Assembly: GCA_019509985.1 (NCBI GenBank)
Contig: JAEKLF010000085.1
Coordinates: forward strand, 1 to 36,403
Length of the DNA: 36,403 bases
Reading direction: 5' to 3'
DNA from: Burkholderiales bacterium
GTDB taxonomy: Bacteria; Pseudomonadota; Gammaproteobacteria; Burkholderiales; Burkholderiaceae_C
Under the pieces are notes generated by a model. That model was given only the letters and a program-made list of their open reading frames with translations. It did no database searches and was not told the origin of the DNA. The translations under genes were made by a program, and so were the position numbers. Shown piece after piece: positions 8,077 through 16,133 of the stretch (its first letter is position 1; each line of letters opens with the position of its first letter).

Positions 8077-9138
8077 ATGAAGCTCGTCATCAACGCCCTG
8101 GGCGTGCTCGACAACCCCAACCTGCAGCTGCAGCCCAGCGCCGGGGACCGCAACGAGATGGCCTACTCCAGCACGGGCCAGAACGTCGATGCACGCTCGC
8201 TGGCCGACGCGCGCTTGGCCGGACTCACGGCGGTCAACGTCACGCTCGGCCATGTGGCTGGCAGCGCCGAACCCTTCGAGGCGACGGTAGCCGACATCGC
8301 CGGCTGGGACGCCTTCATCCGCGCCCGCCCCGAGGCGCTGTGCAAGGTGCACACGGCAGCGGACATCGACGCGGCGCGCGCGGCCGGTCGGGTCGGCGTC
8401 ATCTACGGTTTCCAGAACACCGAGATGCTGGGTGGCAACGCCGACCGCGTCGCGCTGTTCGCGGGGCTCGGCGTGCGTGTCATCCAGCTGACCTACAACG
8501 GCCGCAACGCCGTCGGCTGTGGCGCGACGGTGCCGGATGACAGCGGCCTCACCGCGTTTGGCGCGGAGGTCGTCGAGCGCCTGCAGGCCGAGGGGGTGCT
8601 CGTCGACCTCAGCCACAGCAGCGAGAAGACCTGCCTGGACGCGCTGCGCCTCACGCATCGGCCGCTGGCCATCACGCACACCGGCTGCCGCGCGGTGGCC
8701 GACCACCCGCGCAACAAGAGCGATGCCGAGCTGCGCCTGCTGGCCGAACGCGGCGGCGTCGTCGGCCTGTACTTCATGCCCTATCTGCGCCTCGCCGGCC
8801 AGCCGCTGGCGGCCGACCTGATCGCGCATCTGGAGCACGCCGTCCAGGTTTGCGGCGAAGACCATGTTGGCCTGGGCACCGATGGCGGCACGACGGCCGT
8901 GGACGACATGGCCGCCTACCGCGAGATGCTGGCCGCCGAGACGGCGTTGCGAAGCAGCATGGGCATTGGCGCGCCGGGCGAGTCGGCCGACATCAGCCTC
9001 TTCCTGCCCGACCTCTGCGGGCCGACGCAGTTCAGCCGCCTGGCCGAGCTGCTGGCCGCGCGCGGGCACTCGTCCACCCGCATCGACAAGATCCTCGGCG
9101 GCAACTTCCGTCGCCTGATGGGCGAGGCCTGGCCATGA
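8077..9138 (+). CDS. M19 (renal dipeptidase-like) family protein lacking the N-terminal HxD metal site
   Basis: A 353-residue cytoplasmic protein with the TIM-barrel core of the M19 membrane-dipeptidase family. The bridging glutamate (E116 in GFQNTEML), the two histidines (H180 in VDLSHSS and H201 in ITHTG) and the late aspartate (D269 in GLGTDGG) are present. The expected amino-terminal DGHND-type motif, which supplies two zinc ligands, is absent: the chain starts MKLVINALGVLDNPN. ATG at 8077 is the only sensible start, because upstream sequence in this frame is the TPR gene out of frame. It follows that gene by 20 bases. Dipeptidase activity is therefore doubtful. Confidence 0.82.
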   Translation: MKLVINALGVLDNPNLQLQPSAGDRNEMAYSSTGQNVDARSLADARLAGLTAVNVTLGHVAGSAEPFEATVADIAGWDAFIRARPEALCKVHTAADIDAARAAGRVGVIYGFQNTEMLGGNADRVALFAGLGVRVIQLTYNGRNAVGCGATVPDDSGLTAFGAEVVERLQAEGVLVDLSHSSEKTCLDALRLTHRPLAITHTGCRAVADHPRNKSDAELRLLAERGGVVGLYFMPYLRLAGQPLAADLIAHLEHAVQVCGEDHVGLGTDGGTTAVDDMAAYREMLAAETALRSSMGIGAPGESADISLFLPDLCGPTQFSRLAELLAARGHSSTRIDKILGGNFRRLMGEAWP

Positions 9139-9490
9139 AGCGACTCCTGCTCGTCCTGGCGCTCCTGGCCGGCTCGGTCAGCGCGCGCGAGGACCAGACC
9201 GCGGGCGTCGCCCCGGCGTCATCGACGACTGGCTCGAGGTGCTGGAAGCGGCGACGTTGCCCAGCCTCGCCCAACTGCAGACTGCCCAGCCGGCCGCCGA
9301 TCAGACCTGGCATGCGCGCCTGGCGCAGCAGCAGACTCACCGACCCAAAGGCGCATTGCTGATTCGCCACGCACGGCTGTTCGATCCGGTGGACCTGAGC
9401 GTGCACGCCGGCACCAGCGTGCTGATGCGCGGCGTGCGCATCGTGCGCGTCGGCCTCGGGCCCGGCGCTCGGCCGGAAAATTCATGGCAC
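9135..9490 (+). pseudogene. Truncated, frameshifted amidohydrolase remnant
   Basis: An ATG overlapping the M19 stop encodes a good signal peptide (MKRLLLVLALLAGSVSA), but the frame then breaks near 9205. In the next frame the reading continues plausibly as GVIDDWLEVLEAATLPS and on to ALLIRHARLFDPVDL and VLMRGVRIVRVG, which is the first beta-sandwich strand pattern of amidohydrolases. All metal-binding motifs that should follow are missing, and the sequence runs directly into the ridA-like gene. A 1-base frameshift plus loss of the whole barrel makes this a deletion relic rather than a sequencing error. Confidence 0.65.
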
Positions 9491-9505
9491 CGCAGGAGCA
9501 ATGAA

Positions 9506-9901
9506 ATGAATATTGAACGTTTCAACAGCGGCCAGGTCGTGCCCGCCACCGTGCCCTTTCCCGAGGGCGTGCGCGTCGGCCCCATGCTCTACCTCTCGGG
9601 CCAGCTCGGCAACGTGCCGGGCCAGCTCAAGCTTGTCGACGGCGGCCTGCGCGCCGAAGCGCGGCAGACGTTGGCGAACATTCGCACCATCCTTCGCAGC
9701 CAGGGCCTGGACCTGCAGCACCTCGTGCGCTGCACCGTCATGCTGGCCGACATGGCCGACTGGCCGGCCTTCAACGAGGTCTACCGCGAGTTCTTCGGCG
9801 CGACGCCGCTGCCGGCGCGCAGCGCGATGGGTTGCAACGGCCTGGCGCTGGGCGCATGCGTCGAGATCGAGTGCATCGCCGCGGGACCCATGCCGGGCTG
9901 A
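9506..9901 (+). CDS. RidA/YjgF/Rid family protein
   Basis: A 131-residue member of the Rid family, whose best-known members hydrolyse reactive enamine/imine intermediates. Recognisable features are MLYLSGQLGNVPG, EARQTLANIRTILRSQGLDL, VRCTVMLADMADWPAFNEVY, and the carboxy-terminal PLPARSAMGC with the conserved arginine and CVEIECIAAGP. The start at 9506 has AGGAG eight bases upstream; the open frame continues upstream only because it runs in from the amidohydrolase relic. Subfamily and substrate are not resolved. It is complete and probably functional. Confidence 0.88.
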   Translation: MNIERFNSGQVVPATVPFPEGVRVGPMLYLSGQLGNVPGQLKLVDGGLRAEARQTLANIRTILRSQGLDLQHLVRCTVMLADMADWPAFNEVYREFFGATPLPARSAMGCNGLALGACVEIECIAAGPMPG

Positions 9902-9980
9902 AAGCCGTTCGGCGGCAAAAGGACGGCAAGACCCTGATACTTGGGCCTGCATCACGGCCCGTCGAAGGCGAGGAGGCGAT

Positions 9981-10271
9981 ATGAATGATGGTTTCGGTCA
10001 TGAAGTACCCCCGCGGCATGCGCAGCAGGCGCATCGGCAGGTCACGCGCTACCTGGTCGTGATCTCGTCGGGCGACAGCGGCATCGCCCGCCTCTTCCTC
10101 GACGACCGTGCGCAGGTGGCCGAGTTCGATGCCGGTGCCGAAGAGGTCGGCACGCTGACGCGCGGTGTGCCGGCCACGGTCGGCGCCACGGGGCCCGAGT
10201 GGGATCGCGCGCTGGCCGGCCACAGCGCCGCCGAGCGCGCGGGCGCCACGGTCTACGTGCTCGACGTCTGA
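9981..10271 (+). CDS. Small protein of unknown function
   Basis: A 96-residue soluble protein, preceded by a strong AGGAGG five bases before the ATG. It has no signal peptide. The central part reads RYLVVISSGDSGIARLFLDD, then a DAGAEEVGTLTRG segment, and ends ERAGATVYVLDV, suggesting alternating beta strands and short helices. I do not recognise a named domain. The 3' end overlaps the convergent solute-binding protein gene by 19 bases. Coding is supported by the ribosome binding site and protein-like composition. Confidence 0.7.
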   Translation: MNDGFGHEVPPRHAQQAHRQVTRYLVVISSGDSGIARLFLDDRAQVAEFDAGAEEVGTLTRGVPATVGATGPEWDRALAGHSAAERAGATVYVLDV

Positions 10272-11005
10272 GGCGCCTGCGCCGCGGCCGCCTCGTACTG
10301 CGTCGTCAGCTGCTCCAGCTCGCCGCTGTCCTTCATCTTGCGGATCACCTCGCCCAGTCGCGGCGCCAGCTCCTTGCGCCGCACGTGCAGGTAGTGGTGC
10401 AGATCGAAGCGCGCCAGGTCGGGTGACACATCGATCTCCTTGATGCCCAGGCTGGCAATGGTCGACTGCGCCGACAGCGTGGTGCACAGCGCCACGTCCA
10501 GCCGCCCCGCGATCAGCATCCGAAACAGCTGCAGGTGGCCCTGCGTCAGCGTCAGCGCCGGGTGGTTCTCGGTCAGCTCCTGCACATAGACCATGCCGCG
10601 GATGGAGCCCAGCGCGTAGTGCTTGAGGTCGTCGCGCGTCTGCACGCTGGCGTTGCGCCCGGGCAGTGAGTAGGCGCGCACGCTGACGCGGTAGTAGGCC
10701 GGATCCACGCGAACCAGCTGCGGATAGGTCTGGCCGTAGCTGGCGATGCGGATCAGCTCGCCATCGGCCTTGTCGCTCAGCGTCATCAGGCTGGCGCGCG
10801 GTGCGGGCAGCACGTCGATCTGCAGGCCCAGGCCGGCGCGGCGGTAGATCTCGGCCAGCAACCTGGCCGCCACCGCGCTGCTGCCGCTCTTGTTGACGGC
10901 CGTGACGACCAGCGTGTCCAGCGCGCGGGCGCGGGATGCAGCCAGGCTGCACAGCGCGGCGGCGAGCAGGCGGCGCCTGACGCCGAATTCGCGAGCTGGA
11001 TCCAT
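10253..11005 (-). CDS. Family-3 extracellular solute-binding protein (transporter substrate-binding domain)
   Basis: A 250-residue periplasmic binding-protein-type domain (PBPb, family 3). The amino terminus has a signal with consecutive arginines (VRRRLLAAALCSLAASRARA). The lobes are recognisable from LDTLVVTAVNKSG, ARLLAEIYRRAGL, a long LMTLSDKADGELIRIASY segment, KHYALGSIRGMVYVQEL, RMLIAGRLDVALCTT and the final EVIRKMKDSGELEQL helix typical of this family. No permease or ATPase is adjacent, so it may be an orphan receptor rather than part of an uptake system. The ATG at 11005 is the first that gives an intact signal peptide. Confidence 0.8.
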   Translation of the reverse strand: MDPAREFGVRRRLLAAALCSLAASRARALDTLVVTAVNKSGSSAVAARLLAEIYRRAGLGLQIDVLPAPRASLMTLSDKADGELIRIASYGQTYPQLVRVDPAYYRVSVRAYSLPGRNASVQTRDDLKHYALGSIRGMVYVQELTENHPALTLTQGHLQLFRMLIAGRLDVALCTTLSAQSTIASLGIKEIDVSPDLARFDLHHYLHVRRKELAPRLGEVIRKMKDSGELEQLTTQYEAAAAQAPQTSST

Positions 11006-11075
11006 GTCACCCCACCGCGCGGCACGCGCTCTTGCGCGAAGGTAGCGCAAGCCGCGGTGCAGCAGCAAGCCGGCA

Positions 11076-11654
11076 TCAGTGGCAGGCCGCGCTGGCCAGC
11101 CAGCCGCCGAGCTGGGGCAGCCAGTCGTCCACGGCCTGGGCCAGCGCGCGCACGGCGCCGGGCGCGTCGGGCGACTCGGCCGGGCGCTCGATGCGCCAGT
11201 GCTGCTGTTGGGCGGCGCCGCCGGCGTTGACGGGCCACAGCGTCGCGTGCAGGCGCAGCACGACATGGCTGCTCGCGGGGCTGGTGAAGACCTGTTCGAA
11301 TTCGTCCAGGTTGATGGCCAGCAGCGCCGCCGGCTTGCCCGCGCAGGCCGGCGTGGCAGCGAGCTGGTCGCGCAGGCGCTGCGTCAGCAGGGCCGCGGGC
11401 GGCGCGGCCCAGAGGCTGTCGCGGTAATGCTCCAGGCGCTGGGCCTGCTGGAAGCTCAGGCGGTAGGCGATGCCCTCGCCGTTCAGCCAGGGCGGGGCGG
11501 TCACGTCGGCGATGCGCCAGGCCAGCGCGCCGCCGCTGGCGGTGGTGGCCGGTGCGGGGCCGAGGTCGTAGATGATCCGGACCGGTGCGGTGGGTGCGAA
11601 CGAGCAGGCGCTCAGGCTCAGCGCGGCGATCAGCGTGCAGAAAAAGGCCCTCAT
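11076..11654 (-). CDS. ABC-type transport auxiliary lipoprotein (PqiC/DUF330-like)
   Basis: A 192-residue lipoprotein with lipobox LSAC (lipidated C17) after MRAFFCTLIAALSLSA. The family pattern of outer-membrane lipoproteins that accompany MCE transporters is visible: RIIYDLGPA near the start, WRIADVTAPPWLNGEGIAYRL, QRLEHYRDSLWAAPPAALLTQRLRD (kept short here), and a LLAINLDEFEQVF strand. Its ATG overlaps the stop of the MCE gene (ATGA). It likely forms the outer-membrane end of the lipid transport path of this operon, analogous to PqiC with PqiB. Confidence 0.85.
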   Translation of the reverse strand: MRAFFCTLIAALSLSACSFAPTAPVRIIYDLGPAPATTASGGALAWRIADVTAPPWLNGEGIAYRLSFQQAQRLEHYRDSLWAAPPAALLTQRLRDQLAATPACAGKPAALLAINLDEFEQVFTSPASSHVVLRLHATLWPVNAGGAAQQQHWRIERPAESPDAPGAVRALAQAVDDWLPQLGGWLASAACH

Positions 11655-12616
11655 TTGCCACCTGCCTTCAGCCGGTCGGCAAAGCCGGCCTCGCCCGGCC
11701 CCGGCGGCTGCGCGCCGCGACCGAAGAGCAGGCTTTGCGGCTGCTCGCCGAGATCGTTGGCCGCGCGCTCCACGCTGCGGCTGGCGGCCGACAGATCGGC
11801 CAGTACGGGCCGGGTGCGCTGCGGCGTGTCGCCCACCAGTGCCAGTTCGAGGTTGCGGCTGGTGGCCTGCACCTGGGCGGCAGCGCCGTCGAGGCGGTCC
11901 AGCACGGCGGCACGGGCCTTGAGTTCCTGCGTCAGCTGCCGACCGTCGGCGGCCAGCGCCTCGATCTGGCGCAGCGCGGCGCTGGCGCGCTGGGCGGTCG
12001 AGTCGGCGTCCTTCAGCAGGCCGGGCAGTTCGCGCGCGCCGGGCTGCAGCGCGGCCATCAGCCGGCTCACGTCGGCGGCCGTGCGGTGGACCTGGACGAG
12101 GCTCTCGCCGAGCTGGGCGCGGTTGGCATCGCTGAGCAGCAGGTTCAGCCGCTCGGCCGTCTCGGAGAAACCGGCGAGCAGCTGAGGACCGCTTTCGGCG
12201 AGGCGGTCGAGCAGCGTCGGCCGCAGCGCGATGAGGGCGCCCGGCGCGGCGCGCTTGAACGGCGCCTTGGCATCGGCCTCTTCCAGCCCGACGAAGGACA
12301 GGCCGGTGACGCCCTGCAGGCCGAGCTGGGCATAGGTGCTGGCCGACACCGGCGCGGCGGCGTCGACGGCGATGCCGACGAGGATCTGGCGCGCGTCGGC
12401 CGGGTCGAAGCCGATGGTCTCGACATGGCCGACCTCGACGCCGCGCAGCTTGACGGGCGCCTTCAGGTTCAGGCCGGGCACGCCGGTGCGCGACACGACG
12501 GTGTAGCGCACGCGCTCCGTGCGGTCACCCTGGAACCAGGCGACGCAGGCCGCGAGCGCGAGGCCGAGCAGCAGCAGGAACAGGCCGGCGGCGATGGCGT
12601 GGGCTTTGTTTTCCAT
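11651..12616 (-). CDS. MCE/MlaD family lipid transport protein
   Basis: A 321-residue inner-membrane-anchored periplasmic protein. One transmembrane helix (about 8-28) is followed by a single MCE domain (about 38-116) with TVVSRTGVPGLNLKAPVKLRG and VEVGHVETIGFDP, a motif set diagnostic for MlaD-like substrate-binding subunits. The remaining 200 residues are alpha-helical with heptad-like leucines, as in MCE proteins whose helices form a periplasm-spanning tube. It couples to the downstream lipoprotein by ATGA. A 170-bp stretch of palindromes separates it from the upstream ATPase gene. Confidence 0.92.
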   Translation of the reverse strand: MENKAHAIAAGLFLLLLGLALAACVAWFQGDRTERVRYTVVSRTGVPGLNLKAPVKLRGVEVGHVETIGFDPADARQILVGIAVDAAAPVSASTYAQLGLQGVTGLSFVGLEEADAKAPFKRAAPGALIALRPTLLDRLAESGPQLLAGFSETAERLNLLLSDANRAQLGESLVQVHRTAADVSRLMAALQPGARELPGLLKDADSTAQRASAALRQIEALAADGRQLTQELKARAAVLDRLDGAAAQVQATSRNLELALVGDTPQRTRPVLADLSAASRSVERAANDLGEQPQSLLFGRGAQPPGPGEAGFADRLKAGGK

Positions 12617-12640
12617 GGTGTGTTGAAGTCAGCTATTTAT

Positions 12641-12755
12641 GGCCCTTGCGGGCCGAGCGCCGGGCCGCTCCCAAGCCGGCCCGCCTTCGGTGCGTGTGCG
12701 CGGCTCAACGCCGCGCGCATCGCCGTCCCCCAGGGGGACCGACCGGGCGCGCCCG
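12641..12755. repeat. Mosaic of five consecutive short palindromes between the ATPase and MCE genes
   Basis: Within 115 bases there are GGCCC-TTGC-GGGCC (12641-12654), CGGGCCG/CGGCCCG (arms 12661-12667 and 12677-12683), GCGCGGC/GCCGCGC (12698-12704 and 12710-12716), GTCCCCC-A-GGGGGAC (12725-12739) and the perfect CGGGCGCGCCCG (12744-12755). The layout resembles dispersed intergenic palindromic elements found in many copies in Burkholderiales genomes, but copy number cannot be tested in this window. It lies inside an operon and could affect mRNA stability or partial termination. Confidence 0.6.
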
Positions 12756-12786
12756 CGTTCAGCGTGGCGAGACTGGGCGAGGGGCG

Positions 12787-13632
12787 TCATGTCACCTCTT
12801 CGCGCAGCACGGCGGGCACGCCGCCTTCCTCGCTGGTGTCGTCCAGGCTGAGGCGGAAGCGCCGCACGTCTTCCTCGGCGCAGCGTTCGAGGTGGCCGAG
12901 GAAGAAGTTGCGCACGAAGGGGTGGGGCAGGGGCGCAACCTCGGCCAGTGGCCCGCAGGCGACGATGTGCTGCTCGGCCAGCACGGCCACGCGGTCGACG
13001 ACGGCAAAGAGGGTGTCCACGTCGTGCGTGACCATGACGACGGTCAGGCCCAGCTCCTGGCGAAGCCGGCGCAGCAGCTTGACGAACTGCTTGGCGCTGT
13101 CGGGGTCCAGGCCGGCGGTGGGCTCGTCCAGGAAGAGCAGCTGCGGGTCCAGGATCAGCGCCCGCGCCAGCGACACGCGCTTGACCATGCCGCCGGACAG
13201 CTCGGCCGGCCGCTTGACCGCGTCCTCGGGCTTGAGGCCGACCTGGGCCAGCTTGAGCATGACCAGCGGCTTGACGAGGCTGGCCGGCACGCTTTTCAGC
13301 TCGCGCAGCGGCAGGGCGATGTTGTCGTAGACGCTCAGCGCCGAGAACAGCGCGCCGGCCTGGAACAGCACGCCCCAGCGGTAGCGCACGCGCTCCAGGT
13401 CGCGCACCGCGCAGCGGCCCAGCGGGTGGCCGAAGATCTTCACGGTGCCGGCCTGCGGCACCTCCAGGCCGAGCAGCAGGCGCAGCAGCGTCGTCTTGCC
13501 AGAGCCCGAGCCGCCGATCAGGGCCATGACCTCGCCGCGGTAGACGGTCAGGTGCAGCTCGCGGTGGATGACGTGGCCGCCCAGCACGGTGGTCACGCCG
13601 TCGACTTCAATGATGGGTTCGGCGGTCTTCAT
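12787..13632 (-). CDS. MlaF-like ABC transporter ATP-binding protein
   Basis: A 281-residue ATPase of the lipid (Mla-type) ABC subfamily. Walker A is GGSGSGKTT (about 40-48), the signature LSGGMVKRVSLARAL has the Mla/Ttg2A-typical GGM-KR form, Walker B is LLFLDEPTAGLDP, and the switch histidine is in VTHDVDT. The carboxy terminus extends with an acidic tail (RRFRLSLDDTSEEGG). The start lies three bases after the permease stop. It should energise the STAS-MlaE permease encoded just upstream to move phospholipid or a similar lipid. Confidence 0.94.
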   Translation of the reverse strand: MKTAEPIIEVDGVTTVLGGHVIHRELHLTVYRGEVMALIGGSGSGKTTLLRLLLGLEVPQAGTVKIFGHPLGRCAVRDLERVRYRWGVLFQAGALFSALSVYDNIALPLRELKSVPASLVKPLVMLKLAQVGLKPEDAVKRPAELSGGMVKRVSLARALILDPQLLFLDEPTAGLDPDSAKQFVKLLRRLRQELGLTVVMVTHDVDTLFAVVDRVAVLAEQHIVACGPLAEVAPLPHPFVRNFFLGHLERCAEEDVRRFRLSLDDTSEEGGVPAVLREEVT

Positions 13633-13635
13633 GCT

Positions 13636-14799
13636 TCAGATGCCCACATTGGAGAACAGCACCGCGAAGATCGCGTCGACGACGATGACCAGCGTGATGG
13701 CCGTGACGACGGATTGCGTGACGGACTGTCCCAGGCTCTCGGTGTTGGGCTTCACGCGCAGGCCGAAGTGGCTGGCCAGCAGCGCGATCAGCGCGCCGAA
13801 GATGACCGACTTGCTCCAGCCCAGCCAGAGATTGGCTGGCTCGACGACGCTGGGCAGCGTGTGCAGGAACTGCAGCGGGCTCAGCCCCAGCTGCGCGCCC
13901 GCCGCGGCCATGCCGCCGAGCAGCATCAGCGCGCTCGTCCATAGCGCCACCAAGGGCAGGGACACGGCAAGTGCCACGACCTTGGGCAGCACCAGGCGCA
14001 CGGTGTGCGAGATGCCCATGACCGAGAGCGCATCCAGCTCCTGCGTGACGCGCATGACGCCGATCTGCGCCGTCATCGCCGAGCCCGAGCGGCCGGCGAC
14101 GATGATGGCGGCCAGCAGCGGCCCCAGCTCGCGCAGCACGGCCAGGCCCAGGATGTTGATGACGAAGATGTCGGCGCCATAGGTCTTGAGCTGCTTGGAG
14201 ATCAGGTAGGACAGCGTCAGCCCGACGAGAAAACCCACCAGCGCCGTGATCGGCAGCGCCTGGGCACCGGTGCGGAAGACATTGGCCGAGATTTCGCGCC
14301 AGCCGATCAGCGACGGGTGGCGCAGCACCTGCACCAGATCGAGCAGCAGCCGGCCCGTCAGCGCGACGATGTCCAGCCCGTGGCGGGCAAAGGCCACCAG
14401 CTGCAGGCTGGCCGCCTCCACGCCCGGCCCCAGGCGTGGGCCGCGCCGGGGCAGGGCGCCGGGTTGCAGGAACTGGGCGAACAGCGTCACATGCTCGGGC
14501 AGCCACAGCAGCCGCCGGGGTGGCTTCTGGCCCCAGCCCTGCCACAACGTCAGCGCGCCGGCCGTGTCCAGCCGGCCCAGGGCGCGCAGGTCCCACAGCG
14601 CGTCGCCGGGTTCCGCGGCGGCCGTGGCGACGCGCTGGCGGAACTCCTCGTAGCGCCCGCGCAGGGCCAGCAGCGTCCAGTCGCCACTGACGCGCCACTC
14701 CTGGGGGCCACCGGCCTGCAACCGGGGTTCGGCGTCGGGTGAACCGCCGGCCCGGGCCTCGGGTGGGGCAGGAAAGGACAGCGCGCCGGCATCGCTCAT
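13636..14799 (-). CDS. STAS domain-MlaE fusion permease of a lipid ABC transporter
   Basis: A 387-residue protein that joins an amino-terminal STAS domain (about 30-120, with WTLLALRGRYEEF and WDLRALGRLDTAGALTLW) to an MlaE permease (about 135-385). The permease shows the conserved GFLVGLTLSYLISKQLKTYGAD-type region (cut here), LRELGPLLAAIIVAGRSGSA, MTAQIGVMRVTQELDALSVM and the final VVDAIFAVLFSN. The fusion replaces the separate MlaB plus MlaE pair. The start at 14799 (MSDAGALS) was preferred; an in-frame ATG at 14850 would add 17 residues. It is the first gene of the lipid transporter operon. Confidence 0.92.
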   Translation of the reverse strand: MSDAGALSFPAPPEARAGGSPDAEPRLQAGGPQEWRVSGDWTLLALRGRYEEFRQRVATAAAEPGDALWDLRALGRLDTAGALTLWQGWGQKPPRRLLWLPEHVTLFAQFLQPGALPRRGPRLGPGVEAASLQLVAFARHGLDIVALTGRLLLDLVQVLRHPSLIGWREISANVFRTGAQALPITALVGFLVGLTLSYLISKQLKTYGADIFVINILGLAVLRELGPLLAAIIVAGRSGSAMTAQIGVMRVTQELDALSVMGISHTVRLVLPKVVALAVSLPLVALWTSALMLLGGMAAAGAQLGLSPLQFLHTLPSVVEPANLWLGWSKSVIFGALIALLASHFGLRVKPNTESLGQSVTQSVVTAITLVIVVDAIFAVLFSNVGI

Positions 14800-14904
14800 G
14801 GGCGCAACGATAGCGCCCCCGGCCGACCCGCGGGCGATGCTGGCTACCATCGCTTTGAACCTCCGGGCGCCTGGCTGGAACACACGCGTCTGCGAAAGGT
14901 GTGC

Positions 14905-15525
14905 ATGTTGAAGTGGCCCAGCATCAGAAAGAAACCCGAGGACGCTCCGTCCGACGGGCGCGGCATGCCTGCCGAACGGCTGGAATTGGCGTTGCTGGAC
15001 GGCATCAAGCGCGGCCGGCGGTCCGAGTTCGACGCCCTCTACCGCCTCTACCACCCGCGGCTGTGGCGCTTCCTGACCCACCTGATGCGCCAGCCCGAGG
15101 CCATCGAGGAGGTGCTGAACGACACGATGATGGTGGTCTGGCAGCGGGCCGACAGCTTCGACGGCCGCAGCAAGCTGTCGACCTGGGTGTTCGGCATCGC
15201 CTACCGCAAGGCCTTGAAAGCGATGAGCCGGCAGGACCTGCCGGTCGACATCGACGAGGCCGACGAGCCGGCCGACCCCGGCCCCGGGCCGGACGGGCAG
15301 CTCGGCCTCACGCAACTGCGCGGGCGGCTGCGCGAGGCGTTGGCCGAGCTGTCGCTGGAGCACCGCGCCGTGGTGGAGCTCTGCTATTTCCATGACATGG
15401 CCTATGCGGAGATCGCCGACGTCGTTGGCTGCCCCCCCGAGACCGTGAAGACGCGGATGTTTTATGCGCGGCGCCGGCTGCGCCTGCTGCTCGACGATCT
15501 CGCCGGGCAGCGAGGAGAACTGTGA
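14905..15525 (+). CDS. ECF-family RNA polymerase sigma factor
   Basis: A 206-residue sigma-70 factor of the extracytoplasmic-function type. Region 2 spans about 42-108 (FDALYRLYHPRLWRFL, then EEVLNDTMMVVWQRADSF and TWVFGIAYRKAL), and region 4 about 143-192 (ALAELSLEHRAVVELCYFHD, AYAEIADVVGCPPETVKTRM). The ATG at 14905 is preceded by AAAGG; an alternative GTG lies two codons upstream at 14899. The TGA overlaps the ATG of the anti-sigma gene. It presumably directs transcription of the following genes, possibly including itself, but no certain ECF promoter was recognised in the 105-bp divergent gap. Confidence 0.95.
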   Translation: MLKWPSIRKKPEDAPSDGRGMPAERLELALLDGIKRGRRSEFDALYRLYHPRLWRFLTHLMRQPEAIEEVLNDTMMVVWQRADSFDGRSKLSTWVFGIAYRKALKAMSRQDLPVDIDEADEPADPGPGPDGQLGLTQLRGRLREALAELSLEHRAVVELCYFHDMAYAEIADVVGCPPETVKTRMFYARRRLRLLLDDLAGQRGEL

Positions 15526-16133
15526 TGAGTGTGGTTGTACCCATGGAACACGATGAACATGTGGCCGTGCAGGCCCTGCTGCCCTGGTATGCGCGCGGCC
15601 AGCTGGATGGCGCCGAGATGGGCCGCGTGCAGGGCCATCTGCTGCACTGCCAGGCCTGCCGCAACGAGCTGGCCGCCGAACGGCCGATGCAGACGCTGCT
15701 GCACGTGGCCGGCGCGCCGCCCGAGGGCGGCGACGCCGAGGCGGGCCTGGCCAAGCTGCACGCCCGCATGCAGCCGCGCCGGGCCGAGTCGCGCGCGCCG
15801 CGCTGGATGCCCTGGGCCCTGGGCTTGCAGGGCACGGCCATGGCGCTGCTGCTGGGCCTGTGGCTGCACACGGGTGACGGCGAGCCGGCCTACCAAGGGC
15901 TTTCGGCCCTCGGCAGCGTGCCCGTGGTGGCCGATGCCCTCGTCATGTTCAAGCCCGGCACCAGCGAGCAGGCGCTGCGCGAGCTGTTGCAGGCTCAAGG
16001 CGCCGGCGTCGTTGCCGGGCCGACCGAGACTGGCGCCTGGCTGCTGCGCGTCGACGCACGCGGCCTGGCGGCGCTGCGCGCCGCGCCTATCGTGCAGATG
16101 GCCGAGCCACTGCAGCCCGGGCCGGCGCGATGA
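15525..16133 (+). CDS. Membrane anti-sigma factor with zinc-binding domain and a subtilase-propeptide-like periplasmic domain
   Basis: A 202-residue anti-sigma factor. The cytoplasmic zf-HC2 domain has H38-x3-C42-x2-C45 in GHLLHCQACRNE. A single transmembrane helix lies at about 95-114. The periplasmic part (about 130-202) reads VADALVMFKPGTSEQALREL, then GVVAGPTETGAWLLRV, which follows the beta-alpha-beta pattern of fervidolysin/I9-type subtilase propeptides. The ATG at 15525 has GGAG eight bases upstream and overlaps the sigma stop. The next gene is a subtilase, coupled by ATGA. The propeptide resemblance is my reading of the pattern and needs a structure-based check. Confidence 0.88.
   Translation: MSVVVPMEHDEHVAVQALLPWYARGQLDGAEMGRVQGHLLHCQACRNELAAERPMQTLLHVAGAPPEGGDAEAGLAKLHARMQPRRAESRAPRWMPWALGLQGTAMALLLGLWLHTGDGEPAYQGLSALGSVPVVADALVMFKPGTSEQALRELLQAQGAGVVAGPTETGAWLLRVDARGLAALRAAPIVQMAEPLQPGPAR

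Noticed and set aside
14800..14904. GGAAC and GAAC sequences before the ECF gene as an autoregulated ECF promoter
   Set aside because: No -10 element at a proper distance lies before the start codon, so a promoter call would be a guess.
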